This document shows positions 47,673-55,761 of a stretch of 64,000 nucleotides of DNA, one piece after another (the stretch's first letter is position 1; each line of letters begins with the position of its first letter). The DNA comes from Pedobacter rhodius (GTDB taxonomy: Bacteria; Bacteroidota; Bacteroidia; Sphingobacteriales; Sphingobacteriaceae). Made by a program: the position numbers and the translations under genes. Location of the stretch: the NCBI RefSeq assembly GCF_027213645.1, contig NZ_JAPWGL010000003.1, positions 806,001 to 870,000 on the forward strand. The letters run 5' to 3'. Below the pieces are notes generated by a model that ran no database searches, had not been told where the DNA came from, and worked only from the letters and a program-made list of their open reading frames with translations.

Positions 47673-48644
47673 TTATCGCCCTCTTTGTCTGGTATTTGAT
47701 TTCCCTGCCGGTTTGCCTTTTGCGGGTCGTGCATTCCTGGCAGATGAACCACTTTTATTCGAAGATTTAGCCGATGAATGTGCAGCTGGTTTTTTGCCGG
47801 TAGATTTTTGTGAAGGCTTTGATGGTTTAAAAGATTTTTTTGCTTGTTCAGGTTTCAACTCCGGAATTTCTTCCCAGGAATTGGTTTTTTTCCTGGTATT
47901 TTTCGGTTTTGACGCGGCCTCTGAAGATGATTTTTCGACACTCTTCATTAGGCTATTCATCTCCTCTTCAGTAAGCTCCCTGAACTCTCCCGTTGGAATG
48001 CCCTTCAGGTTGATATTCATTATCCTGGTTCGTTCCAATTTGGTTACTTCATAGCCAAAATGTTCGCACATTCTACGGATTTGCCTGTTTAAGCCCTGAA
48101 TTAAAATAATATTGAATACAAATGGACTAATTTGGCGGACCTTGCATTTACGGGTATTTACACCTAAAATAGGAACACCGTTACTCATCTCAAAAATGAA
48201 ATCTTCGGTAATTGGTTTGTTTACAGTAACCACATACTCTTTTTCATGCTTGTTTCCGGCCCTCAGAATTTTGTTAACGATATCGCCATTATTGGTAAGA
48301 AAAATTAAACCTGACGAGTCTTTATCTAAACGACCGATTGGGAAAATACGTTCGCTGTGATTAACGTAATCGACAATGTTATCCTTAACATTTGACTCTG
48401 TTGTGCTTGTAATCCCGACAGGTTTATTGAAAGCCAATAGAATAAAATTAGATTCTTCTTTCGGCTCGATGTTATGGCCATTTACCATTACCCGGTCGCC
48501 GGCAACAACCTGATCGCCGATTTTAGCCCGTTTACCATTAATGAAAACAGTACCTTTTTCGATAAACCTGTCTGCCTCGCGGCGAGAACACAATCCGCTT
48601 TCGCTGATAAATTTATTTAACCGGGTGGCAGACGTGTTATTCAT
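47673..48644 (-). CDS. rluF: 23S rRNA pseudouridine synthase, RluF-type, with basic C-terminal tail
   Basis: Pseudouridine synthase of the RsuA/RluB/E/F group. S4 RNA-binding domain at about 8-55 ('[20 protein letters not shown]'), catalytic Asp in '[15 protein letters not shown]' at about 98-112, and '[17 protein letters not shown]' at about 182-198. This pattern fits RluF, which modifies U2604 of 23S rRNA in E. coli. About 90 residues from 235 on are a Lys/Ser/Pro/Arg-rich low-complexity tail, absent from E. coli RluF and probably disordered and RNA-binding. Monocistronic in appearance. Confidence 0.9.
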   Translation of the reverse strand: MNNTSATRLNKFISESGLCSRREADRFIEKGTVFINGKRAKIGDQVVAGDRVMVNGHNIEPKEESNFILLAFNKPVGITSTTESNVKDNIVDYVNHSERIFPIGRLDKDSSGLIFLTNNGDIVNKILRAGNKHEKEYVVTVNKPITEDFIFEMSNGVPILGVNTRKCKVRQISPFVFNIILIQGLNRQIRRMCEHFGYEVTKLERTRIMNINLKGIPTGEFRELTEEEMNSLMKSVEKSSSEAASKPKNTRKKTNSWEEIPELKPEQAKKSFKPSKPSQKSTGKKPAAHSSAKSSNKSGSSARNARPAKGKPAGKSNTRQRGR

Positions 48645-48700
48645 GCTGCAATTTTACGGAAATAAATTGTTAATCAGCCACTATTAGGTACATGGAAATC

Positions 48701-48796
48701 AACCACAGCGCACACAAAGTTTTAACAGAGAGACAGCGCATATTATTCATCTAACTTTGTGTTCCTTTGTGCTTTTTCTTTGTGTGCTCCGTGGTT
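48701..48796. repeat. Intergenic inverted-repeat element, 96 bp
   Basis: Terminal inverted repeats AACCACAGCGCACACAAAG (48701-48719) and CTTTGTGTGCTCCGTGGTT (48778-48796) match at 17 of 19 positions. An inner pair, CACAAAGT at 48713-48720 and ACTTTGTG at 48754-48761, adds a second fold. The text resembles widespread short intergenic repeats built on CCACAGAG/CTCTGTGG-like arms. It fills most of the gap between the DinB and rluF genes and carries no ORF. Confidence 0.75.
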
Positions 48797-48802
48797 AAAC
48801 AA

Positions 48803-49300
48803 TTAAAAATTATGGTCGTCAGCGCTTGGACCGTAACTTCCCGGGATTGGAATGTTTAATAATCTTAAATACACGCCCAGTTGTGCCCGATGGTGGGTGG
48901 TTTGACTGAAAGCGATGCGCATCATTTCATATTTTGTTAAATCACCTAAAATTTGTTCGCCATTACGCAATATCCACTGCTTGTCAAAATCTTCTTCCCT
49001 TGCTTTTTCTAATTCAGCTTTGCCGCTTTCATAGCTTTCCGTTAACAGTTTTAGCAGGTCTTCATTGCTTTCGACTTTTTTTTCCTCATAAGGCGCCGTC
49101 GCAAAATCCAATTCATCAGTTGTGAATGCTAATGCCACCCAACCCGGTAACTCAGCAATGTGGCTGGCCAGCGATTTCATTTTCATGCTTTTTTCATGCG
49201 GTGCCCAGTCAAATTTATCAACAGGTACCAATTCCATAAATTTTTTAGTCGTGTTAAATTCTGATTCGAATTCTTTCAACAATGCTTTAATAATATCCAT
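48803..49300 (-). CDS. DinB-family protein
   Basis: Four-helix-bundle protein of the DinB/YfiT superfamily, often metal-dependent thiol transferases; substrate unknown. 165 residues from ATG 49300 (MDIIKALLKEFE), which fits the family's first helix; an ATG at 49363 would add 21 residues. Metal-ligand candidates are the His in 'LASHIAELPGW' at about 46-56 and 'TTHHRAQLGVYLRL' at about 134-147. It ends in 'PGSYGPSADDHNF', a common family ending. Flanked by the 96-bp repeat downstream. Confidence 0.85.
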   Translation of the reverse strand: MDIIKALLKEFESEFNTTKKFMELVPVDKFDWAPHEKSMKMKSLASHIAELPGWVALAFTTDELDFATAPYEEKKVESNEDLLKLLTESYESGKAELEKAREEDFDKQWILRNGEQILGDLTKYEMMRIAFSQTTHHRAQLGVYLRLLNIPIPGSYGPSADDHNF

Positions 49301-49508
49301 ATTTTTTTGTTTTATTTTTTCAATTGTATTTAGTTCCATCAATAATAAGTCTGCTATGCTCATGGTTTTTCGGGTTTGTTATACAAAGGAAATAGGGGTG
49401 AGTGACAACCCTATGGCAGCGTGAAAAATAAAATTGATTTTTATTTCTAATAATTTACCACCACCTGTCCCTTCTAAAATAGACGGCTATATAGTGGTTC
49501 TCATTTAA

Positions 49509-50198
49509 TTAAAAATTAACCGGTAACATGTTCATATAATCGCTTAAGGGAATGTGGTCTATTATTAAGAATGGCTTATCCAAAGTTTTCAGGCAGATAA
49601 TTCTGGTTAAATTAAAATCCCGGTATTGGTTTCTGAAATGGCACCAGGCAATTAAGTGCCAGCTGAACGCATAAAAGATTAAGCCGATAGGTTCTACTTC
49701 GCGTATACTCGATTCTTCTTTCGCGTTCTTATAGTCCAGCTCAATCATTTTCCTATCAGAAATCGCTTGCTGAATAACCGAAAGGTATTCGTAATTAAAC
49801 GTTAAACGCTCGGGTATCTGCAATTTAATATGCTGGTTCATCGTTTCCAGCTTTTCTTTCTGACTGGTTTTTAAAACAGCTTTTACTTTGGTAAGTGCAG
49901 CCGAATAGTGCAATCGGATGGAATTATCAGCAAAACCATTAACCAAACTTTCTACTAAGAGCAACGCGTTTGCTTCATCCATATTGAATGAAACAGGTGG
50001 TAAAAAATAGCCTTGGACTAAAAAATAACCTTTTGGCTGCTCAAATCCAACCGGAATTCCCTGTTCTTGCAAAGCCTTAACATCACGATAAACCGTACGA
50101 ACGCTGATGTTAAACCGATCCGAAATTTTATCAGCAGAAACGTATTTCTTTGATTGAAGTAAAGTTAAAATTCCAAAAAGGCGATCGATACGGTTCAT
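49509..50198 (-). CDS. YafY-type HTH/WYL transcriptional regulator
   Basis: DeoR-like helix-turn-helix regulator with a WYL ligand-sensing domain, 229 residues. Start at ATG 50198 (MNRIDRLFGILTLLQ) is the standard family N-terminus; the longer frame reaching 50369 runs through non-coding hairpins. HTH at about 5-55 ('YVSADKISDRFNISVRTVYR'), WYL-like core at about 130-190 ('IELDYKNAKEESSIREVEPI', 'FYAFSWHLIAWCHFRNQYR'). Targets unknown; the divergently placed DinB gene is downstream rather than divergent, so autoregulation is the simplest guess. Confidence 0.9.
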   Translation of the reverse strand: MNRIDRLFGILTLLQSKKYVSADKISDRFNISVRTVYRDVKALQEQGIPVGFEQPKGYFLVQGYFLPPVSFNMDEANALLLVESLVNGFADNSIRLHYSAALTKVKAVLKTSQKEKLETMNQHIKLQIPERLTFNYEYLSVIQQAISDRKMIELDYKNAKEESSIREVEPIGLIFYAFSWHLIAWCHFRNQYRDFNLTRIICLKTLDKPFLIIDHIPLSDYMNMLPVNF

Positions 50199-50337
50199 AG
50201 GTGTTGGCTTGGTTAAAAATAAATAAAATTGCCACGGAAACATAGATTTACAGAGAATAATTTCCATGAATTCCGGATAGCATTGGCATAGAGTAACCTC
50301 TAAATAAAACAGTGTAAATAGAAGGTAACAAGATTGA

Positions 50338-50386
50338 CTGCCGTCGGTCGGCAGACTTATGCCCCGCATCTGACCGCTATCAGATG
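50338..50386. repeat. Two adjacent perfect hairpins in an intergenic gap
   Basis: CTGCCG-5 nt-CGGCAG at 50338-50354 and CATCTGA-6 nt-TCAGATG at 50367-50386. They are far more GC-rich than the surrounding gap (50199-50490), which otherwise shows only AT-rich sequence and no clear promoter. Could be a palindromic repeat unit or a bidirectional regulatory site; no T-run follows. Confidence 0.5.
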
Positions 50387-50490
50387 ACGAGATAATTTAA
50401 AACTTCTGCGCCATGTTATTTGTATTAATTAGTTAAACATGTGTTTTTACGAAAAAATTCGTTTTATGTAAAAGGCAAAATCTACAATTA

Positions 50491-52962
50491 ATGGCAGTTG
50501 AAATTCAGAAACGTTTTTTCAGGGCAGTAAAAAGTAAGGTAATCATCGGGTTTTTGTTTGCCTGTTTTGCTTTGCTTTTGGCTTGGGGCATCAGCAAGTT
50601 TGCTTTTACGCGAATGCTGGATACCGTTGAAGAAATTTCAGCACCAAACGATAAGTTAAGAATTGTAAACGACTTATCACACAAAATCGCCAGACTTGAC
50701 CAGCTGCAACGTGATGAAGCATTTAAAAAGCAAGGCAATTCGGGTTTTTTAAAAGAATCGAGGACGTTAAGGATGAGTTTAGATACGCTTCGTAAGCTTT
50801 ACGCGGGCGATTCTTTACAACTCGCCAGGATTAAATCCATCAAAAATTTACTTAACCAACGCGATAAACAGTTTATTTCGTACCTCCAGGTTCGCGAAAC
50901 GCTGGTTAATACAAAATCTTTTTCTAACGAGGTTCAAAAGCTGAATGAGTTGGTGGCCTCTCGTGCCTTGCAAACCGACAGTGCCATTTTAACCACCGAA
51001 ACCACTACGTCTACCACTACGGTTGCACCTGATGAAGAAGAAAAATCAAGAGGATTTTTAAGTAAGCTTTTTGGAAAAAAGAAAGCCGATGTTTACAAAA
51101 TCATCAACGAAGAATTTAAAGTTAAACGCGATACTTTAAATGCAAAGGCAGAAGACAGCATTATGAAAAGCATGACTGGTTCGCTGAAAAATATTGAAGT
51201 AGAACAACGAAAGAAAAGTCAGAAATTTTTAAAACGTGAGGCTGATTTATCCAATGCCAGTAATGCTTTAACCAACCAGATTTTACAAATTCTACGCGAA
51301 GTTGAGGGGCAGGCAGTTGCCCAGGTCGACCTTAACGGCATTCAGGCAAAAAAGGTGGTGAATGATGGGATTACCCAAATTACAGCAATCATTATAGCTT
51401 TTTTTTTACTGACGGTTATTTTGCTGTATCTGATTTTAACAGACATCACAAAAAGTAACCGCTACCGCCGGGAACTGGAGCAAGCCAAAGATGAAGCCGA
51501 GTACCATGGCAAAGCTAAACAACGGTTTCTTTCAAACATGAGTCATGAAATCAGGACTCCGCTGCAATCCATCCTGGGTTATGCCGAATTGATTACGCAA
51601 CAGGATAATCCGAAGAAAAAGGCTATTGATGCGATTTACCAATCGTCTATCCACTTACTTCAAATTGTGAATGAGGTACTTGATTATAACAGGATCATTT
51701 CAGGCGAATTCAGTTTTAACAATCAGGTTTTTGATGTCAGAAAAATTTTAGATGAGGTTACCTCAGTTGTTCGCCCGCTGGCGGAACAAAAGTCATTACA
51801 TTTAGTTACAGATTTAGATTTGGGCGATGTTGAATTTGTTAAAGGCGATGCTTTCCGATTGAAGCAAATCCTTTTCAACCTGCTTGGGAATGCGGTTAAG
51901 TTTACGCTAAAAGGGGAAATTAGTCTTCGCATTTCCTGTAAGAAACAGCTTGATAACCTGCATTTTCATTTCACCATTAAGGATACCGGTATTGGTTTCG
52001 AAGAGAAAGACATGTCGAGGATATTTAATGAATTTGAACAAATTGAATCCCCGGAAAGATATGTGCTGAATCAAACCGGTACAGGTTTGGGCCTGCCTAT
52101 TGTTAAATCACTTATCGAAGCGCAGGGCGGACGAATTCATGTGAAGAGTAAAGTTGGCATCGGTACTACATTCAATATATACCTGACTTATCAGCAAACT
52201 TGTGAAAAGATAAACGATGCTTTAGATTTAGAACATTATGCAATCGTTAATCCGGGTATGGTTTGGATAATTGATGACGACAAGCTTATTCTCGACCTCT
52301 GCGGACTGATTTTCGAGAAAAACAAAATACCACATAAGCGTTTTAATCAGGTTGCGGATATTTTGCAGCAAGAGCCGGATACAGACCTGAAATACGTTCT
52401 GGTTGATATGCGTTTGCCTGAAATGACGGGTTTGGAACTTTGTCATTTGTTAAAGAAAAAACTGCCTGCCGACGTTAAGTTTTATGCCATTACGGCACAA
52501 GTGTTACCCGAAGAACGGGAAATGGTTTTAAGTGAAGGTTTTGATGGTTTAATTATGAAGCCTTTCCGTACTGTTGATTTGCTTTCTATTTTTGATAAAA
52601 CTGAAATTTTATTGGAAAAACCGGAATTTGATTTTTCTTCAGTTGAAAAAATGACTTTCGGCGACCAGCAGATGCTGGAGAAAATCCTGAATCGGTTTAA
52701 GCAAGACTGCATTAATGATGCCGCAGAATTGAAAATGCATCTCGGGGAAAATAACCAGGATAAAAGCAGGTTAATTGTTCATCGTTTGGCAGGCAGAACA
52801 GCACAAATGGGTTCCAGAACTTTGGCACAATCTTTCCGGATTTTAGAAATTGAAATCGCTGAAAAAGGATTGCAGACCAGTATCAAAAAATCGGTTATAA
52901 ATCAATTGAAGAAATTAGATGCATTGATTGCTGTTATGGAAGAGATGGATTATTCAGCGTAA
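50491..52962 (+). CDS. Hybrid sensor histidine kinase with receiver and HPt domains
   Basis: Membrane phosphorelay kinase, 823 residues. Membrane helices at about 17-38 and 293-313 bracket a periplasmic, coiled sensor region that contains a Thr/Ser-rich, then basic insert (about 165-200). HisKA has His352 in 'SNMSHEIRTPLQS'; the ATPase has 'LLGNAVKF' at about 463-470 and 'DTGIGF' at about 497-502. A receiver follows with the acidic pocket at about 594-596 and phospho-acceptor Asp639 ('LVDMRLPEM'), then an HPt domain with His764 ('VHRLAGRTAQMGS'). The nearby NtrC-type regulator, transcribed toward it, is the likely output. Signal unknown. Confidence 0.92.
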   Translation: MAVEIQKRFFRAVKSKVIIGFLFACFALLLAWGISKFAFTRMLDTVEEISAPNDKLRIVNDLSHKIARLDQLQRDEAFKKQGNSGFLKESRTLRMSLDTLRKLYAGDSLQLARIKSIKNLLNQRDKQFISYLQVRETLVNTKSFSNEVQKLNELVASRALQTDSAILTTETTTSTTTVAPDEEEKSRGFLSKLFGKKKADVYKIINEEFKVKRDTLNAKAEDSIMKSMTGSLKNIEVEQRKKSQKFLKREADLSNASNALTNQILQILREVEGQAVAQVDLNGIQAKKVVNDGITQITAIIIAFFLLTVILLYLILTDITKSNRYRRELEQAKDEAEYHGKAKQRFLSNMSHEIRTPLQSILGYAELITQQDNPKKKAIDAIYQSSIHLLQIVNEVLDYNRIISGEFSFNNQVFDVRKILDEVTSVVRPLAEQKSLHLVTDLDLGDVEFVKGDAFRLKQILFNLLGNAVKFTLKGEISLRISCKKQLDNLHFHFTIKDTGIGFEEKDMSRIFNEFEQIESPERYVLNQTGTGLGLPIVKSLIEAQGGRIHVKSKVGIGTTFNIYLTYQQTCEKINDALDLEHYAIVNPGMVWIIDDDKLILDLCGLIFEKNKIPHKRFNQVADILQQEPDTDLKYVLVDMRLPEMTGLELCHLLKKKLPADVKFYAITAQVLPEEREMVLSEGFDGLIMKPFRTVDLLSIFDKTEILLEKPEFDFSSVEKMTFGDQQMLEKILNRFKQDCINDAAELKMHLGENNQDKSRLIVHRLAGRTAQMGSRTLAQSFRILEIEIAEKGLQTSIKKSVINQLKKLDALIAVMEEMDYSA

Positions 52963-53027
52963 TTTAAATTTAACTGCAATGCTAAACGATTATAACACAA
53001 TTCGCTTGGCCATATTTTACGGCTGAT

Positions 53028-53050
53028 CTTTATGTCCTCTGCGGTTAAAT
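53028..53050. repeat. Half copy of the intergenic repeat
   Basis: CTTTATGTCCTCTGCGGTTAAAT closely resembles the right arm of the 48701-48796 element (TTTGTGTGCTCCGTGGTTAAAC). No matching left arm is seen in the 96-nt gap, so it looks like a degraded or partial copy. It lies between the convergent kinase and regulator genes. Confidence 0.45.
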
Positions 53051-53058
53051 AAAGAAAG

Positions 53059-54390
53059 TTACTCAATCCCGTACTTCTCCATCTTTGCATAAAGTGTTTT
53101 CCGGTCGATATTCAACATCTTTGCTGCTTTAGATTTATTATATTTTGCTTTAATTAAAGTTTCGGCAATTAAGGTTTTTTCATTGTGTTCATTTACGGCC
53201 TTTAAATCTGATGAACTTCCAGGCAGGGTTTGCTGGTTAACTGAAATCATCATTTCATCAGGTAAGGCCGTAGCCTGAGCAACATCGCCGGGGGTTAATA
53301 AAACCATACGTTTAATTACGTTACTTAATTCACGTAAATTTCCGGGCCAATCGTAATTTAACAGTAATGATTTAGCTTCTGCAGAAATACCTTTTACATT
53401 CCTGTCCAAATCACGGTTTGATAAACCAATAAAATGATTAATGAACAATTCTAAATCGCCACCTCTATCTCTTAAAGCGGGCAATTGAATTTTAAATTCA
53501 TTTAAACGATGGTACAAATCTTCCCGGAATGCACCACTTGAAATGCTGTTTAGTAAATCATCATTTGTGGCGGTAACAATCCGAACATCAACCGCAATTT
53601 GTTTAGTACTGCCTAGCGGTTGAATGGTCCGCTCCTGCAAAGCACGAAGTAATTTTACCTGAACTTCATAACTTAAGTTTCCTACTTCATCTAAAAATAA
53701 CGTTCCGCCGTTGGCCGCCTCAAACTGACCTTTTTTATCGTTTAACGCACCTGTGAAAGCACCTTTAATATGCCCGAACAATTCGCTCGCCGCTAAATCT
53801 TTTGACAAGGCACCACAATCAATCGCCACAAAAGGTTTATCAGCACGTTTACTTTGCTGATGTAAAGTTCTGGCTGCAAATTCCTTTCCTGTTCCGCTTT
53901 CACCCTGAATGATGACCGACATATCCGTTGGTGCTACCAGCGCGATGTGTTCATACAATCTATCAGCAATGGCACTTTTACCTTTTATAAAATCAGAATC
54001 AGTTGCTTCAATTTTTGCTTCTTTCGAATCTTTTTTTGTTAAAGAATTCTTAATCACCATTAAAAGCTCATCCGGGTTAACAGGTTTCGTGATGTAATCG
54101 AAAGCACCCATTTGCATGGATTTTACAGCTGTTCTGACATCATTAAAGCTGGTCATGATAACAATTGGCGTAGAAATTCCAAGATTTCTGGAATGTGTGA
54201 TGACTTCAAAACCAATTCCATCCGGCAAACGATAATCGATTAAAAACAAATCGAATTCCTGATTTTCGATTAATTTAAAAGATTGCTTAATATGTGTAAC
54301 CAGCGTAACCTCATGGTTATTTTTTGTTAAAAAACCTTCAAGTAATTGAGCAAATGTTGTATCATCTTCCAGAATCAGAATTCTCGCCAT
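53059..54390 (-). CDS. Sigma-54-dependent response regulator (NtrC family)
   Basis: 443-residue activator. Receiver domain with phospho-acceptor Asp52 ('LFLIDYRLPDG') at about 1-120; AAA+ domain with Walker A 'GESGTGKE' at about 165-172, the sigma-54-contacting 'GAFTGA' at about 216-221 and Walker B 'GGTLFLDEVGNL' at about 234-245; C-terminal Fis-type HTH 'NKSKAAKMLNIDRKTLYAKM' at about 418-437. It should open sigma-54 promoters when phosphorylated, plausibly through the HPt of the kinase at 50491. No convincing -24/-12 promoter was found nearby. Confidence 0.95.
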   Translation of the reverse strand: MARILILEDDTTFAQLLEGFLTKNNHEVTLVTHIKQSFKLIENQEFDLFLIDYRLPDGIGFEVITHSRNLGISTPIVIMTSFNDVRTAVKSMQMGAFDYITKPVNPDELLMVIKNSLTKKDSKEAKIEATDSDFIKGKSAIADRLYEHIALVAPTDMSVIIQGESGTGKEFAARTLHQQSKRADKPFVAIDCGALSKDLAASELFGHIKGAFTGALNDKKGQFEAANGGTLFLDEVGNLSYEVQVKLLRALQERTIQPLGSTKQIAVDVRIVTATNDDLLNSISSGAFREDLYHRLNEFKIQLPALRDRGGDLELFINHFIGLSNRDLDRNVKGISAEAKSLLLNYDWPGNLRELSNVIKRMVLLTPGDVAQATALPDEMMISVNQQTLPGSSSDLKAVNEHNEKTLIAETLIKAKYNKSKAAKMLNIDRKTLYAKMEKYGIE

Positions 54391-54405
54391 ACAACAAAAA
54401 TAAGA

Positions 54406-54429
54406 AAAGCCAGTTAAAAAACTGGCTTT
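54406..54429 (-). terminator. Rho-independent terminator of the 54459 gene
   Basis: Perfect 10-bp stem AAAGCCAGTT/AACTGGCTTT with a 4-nt loop; on the minus strand it is followed by TCTTATTTTTG. It separates the small secreted protein gene (stop at 54459) from the response regulator start (54390). Confidence 0.8.
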
Positions 54430-54458
54430 CTTGTAATAGGTAGATGTAATATTTAGGA

Positions 54459-54773
54459 TTATTGAACTGGTTTACCGTTTTTGTCGATTTTTACAGAACC
54501 TGTTTCTGCTTCTTTTTTAACATTGATTAGGTAATATTCTTTTGTTCCTTCTTTAACCGACCAGGCTTCCGTAGCTGTCCAGCCTTTATAAGCATCAGAT
54601 TTTAATGCAGTTGTAACCGGCTCAGGTAGTTCTTCTAATTTAACCGGCGTTTTAACTGCGCTATCCTGAACTGCTACAATTGCAGCGTTTTTCAATGTAT
54701 TTACTTCACTTGCCTGTACTGCTGAGAATCCTGCAAATGCCAGGAACGCAGCTGATAAAATTAACTTTTTCAT
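54459..54773 (-). CDS. Small secreted protein, tandem copy 1 (PepSY-like?)
   Basis: 104-residue exported protein with signal peptide 'MKKLILSAAFLAFAGFSAVQA'. The mature part is short: 'KLEELPEPVTTALKSDAYKG' at about 43-62, then 'WTATEAWSVKEGTKEYYLIN' and a terminal 'VKIDKNGKPVQ'. This pattern resembles the PepSY-like small periplasmic proteins of Bacteroidota. It is nearly the same as the protein encoded at 54885-55199 (a few substitutions such as N/D and T/A), so the pair arose by recent tandem duplication. Function unknown; a periplasmic binding role is a guess. Confidence 0.85.
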   Translation of the reverse strand: MKKLILSAAFLAFAGFSAVQASEVNTLKNAAIVAVQDSAVKTPVKLEELPEPVTTALKSDAYKGWTATEAWSVKEGTKEYYLINVKKEAETGSVKIDKNGKPVQ

Positions 54774-54795
54774 TTTTCAAATATTTTAATGTGAT

Positions 54796-54814
54796 GAAAC
54801 TGATGAACAGTTTC
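54796..54814. promoter_or_regulatory. Perfect inverted repeat upstream of copy 1
   Basis: GAAACTG-5 nt-CAGTTTC at 54796-54814, 22 nt before the start of the copy 1 gene (54773). It may be an operator or a leader hairpin. Copy 2 has no equivalent repeat in its upstream region. Confidence 0.4.
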
Positions 54815-54833
54815 TTGGTTATAATTTAATTGT

Positions 54834-54853
54834 GCGCAGCCCTAAAGCTGCGC
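54834..54853 (-). terminator. Hairpin after copy 2, probable terminator
   Basis: Perfect 7-bp GC-rich stem GCGCAGC-6 nt-GCTGCGC, 31 nt beyond the stop of the copy 2 gene on the minus strand. The following sequence (ACAATTAAATTATAA) is AT-rich but has no long T-run, so termination may be weak and copy 1 may be partly co-transcribed. Confidence 0.5.
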
Positions 54854-54884
54854 CTATGTGATTATGCCTTATTTCGGGCCGGTA

Positions 54885-55199
54885 TTATTGAACTGGTTTA
54901 CCGTCTTTATCAATTTTCACTGAACCTGTTTCAGCTTCTTTTTTAACGTTAATTAAATAATATTCTTTTGCACCTTCCTTAACCGACCAGGCTTCTGTTG
55001 CTGTCCAGCCTTTATATGCATCAGATTTTAATGCAGTTGTAACTGGCTCAGGTAATTCTTCTAATTTAACCGGCGTTTTAACTGCGCTATCTTGAACTGC
55101 AACAATTGCAGTATTTTTTAATGTATTTACTTCACTTGCTTGTACTGCTGAGAACCCTGCGAACGCTAAGAATGTAGCTGATAAAATGAACTTTTTCAT
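54885..55199 (-). CDS. Small secreted protein, tandem copy 2 (PepSY-like?)
   Basis: 104 residues from ATG 55199 with signal peptide 'MKKFILSATFLAFAGFSAVQA'; an upstream ATG at 55265 would put a non-signal extension in front and is rejected. The mature sequence is almost identical to copy 1, with 'KLEELPEPVTTALKSDAYKG' unchanged and 'KDGKPVQ' instead of 'KNGKPVQ' at the end. Strong conservation after duplication suggests both are used. The 55200-55558 stretch upstream (359 nt) shows only AT-rich sequence, an imperfect GTGTAGAG/CTCCACAC hairpin near 55323-55341 and a C-run near 55482, up to the tRNA promoter region. Confidence 0.85.
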   Translation of the reverse strand: MKKFILSATFLAFAGFSAVQASEVNTLKNTAIVAVQDSAVKTPVKLEELPEPVTTALKSDAYKGWTATEAWSVKEGAKEYYLINVKKEAETGSVKIDKDGKPVQ

Positions 55200-55536
55200 A
55201 GTATGATTTTTAAATTTAATATGTGTAACAATACTTGCTAAGGTTTCATAATGATGCCAAAGCACGATAAATAGTTAAGTGACTTATTTACAGTTGTTTG
55301 TTTGTGTGCCAGAAAAAACTAGGTGTAGAGAAGCTCCACACATTGGGGTTAATGACTGCATATTTCGCGCTGGTTTTAATGTTTAGCGCATTTTTAAATC
55401 GATTGAGTTTGTTCCTAAAAAAATAATATTTAAACTATAGTACAATTAACCAATTTGGTTACTAACTAGATTTCTTAGCCCCCCCCTCCCGAAATCAATA
55501 AGTCGAAAAATATTTTATCAGAAGAATATTTTTTTC

Positions 55537-55544
55537 TATACTTG
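55537..55544 (+). promoter_or_regulatory. Candidate -7 box of tRNA-Thr
   Basis: TATACTTG differs from TAnnTTTG at one position and ends 14 nt before the tRNA, a suitable distance for a processed 5' leader. No clear -33 motif. Confidence 0.35.
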
Positions 55545-55558
55545 CAGCCCGAATAAAA

Positions 55559-55631
<73 letters not shown>

Positions 55632-55637
55632 CTTTTT

Positions 55638-55756
55638 TAAATTACGATTGTAGATTGACGATTTTAGATTATGCTCAATATCTAAAATCTCTCCAAAGCA
55701 TTTTACTTCTCCGCTTCATTAGAAATCGTAATTCGTAAATCCAAAATCGTAATTTT
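55638..55756. repeat. Intergenic inverted repeat between tRNA-Thr and amidohydrolase
   Basis: AAATTACGATT (55638-55648) and AATCGTAATTT (55746-55756) are perfect 11-nt inverted repeats. Inside are further near-copies of the same words (GACGATTTTAGAT, AAATCGTAATTCG, CCAAAATCG). The whole 130-nt gap looks like a palindromic intergenic repeat; its right end overlaps the promoter-like box of the next gene. Confidence 0.45.
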
Positions 55757-55757
55757 G
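55750..55757 (+). promoter_or_regulatory. Candidate -7 box (TAATTTTG) of the amidohydrolase gene
   Basis: Exact TAnnTTTG match ending 4 nt before ATG 55762. If used, the mRNA would be leaderless or nearly so. It lies inside the inverted-repeat right arm, so it may be coincidental. Confidence 0.35.
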
Positions 55758-55761
55758 TTTC

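Noticed and set aside
50199-50369. Upstream extension of the WYL regulator to 50369
   Set aside because: The extension runs through two hairpins and its residues are unlike the family; ATG 50198 gives the standard N-terminus.
55306-55312. Sigma-54 -24-like CTGGCAC upstream of the small secreted protein (minus strand)
   Set aside because: No -12 TTGC-type element is found at the required distance, here or at the similar TTGGCAT nearby.
55480-55495. C-run in the gap before tRNA-Thr
   Set aside because: A short homopolymer with no partner or repeat; nothing supports a function.
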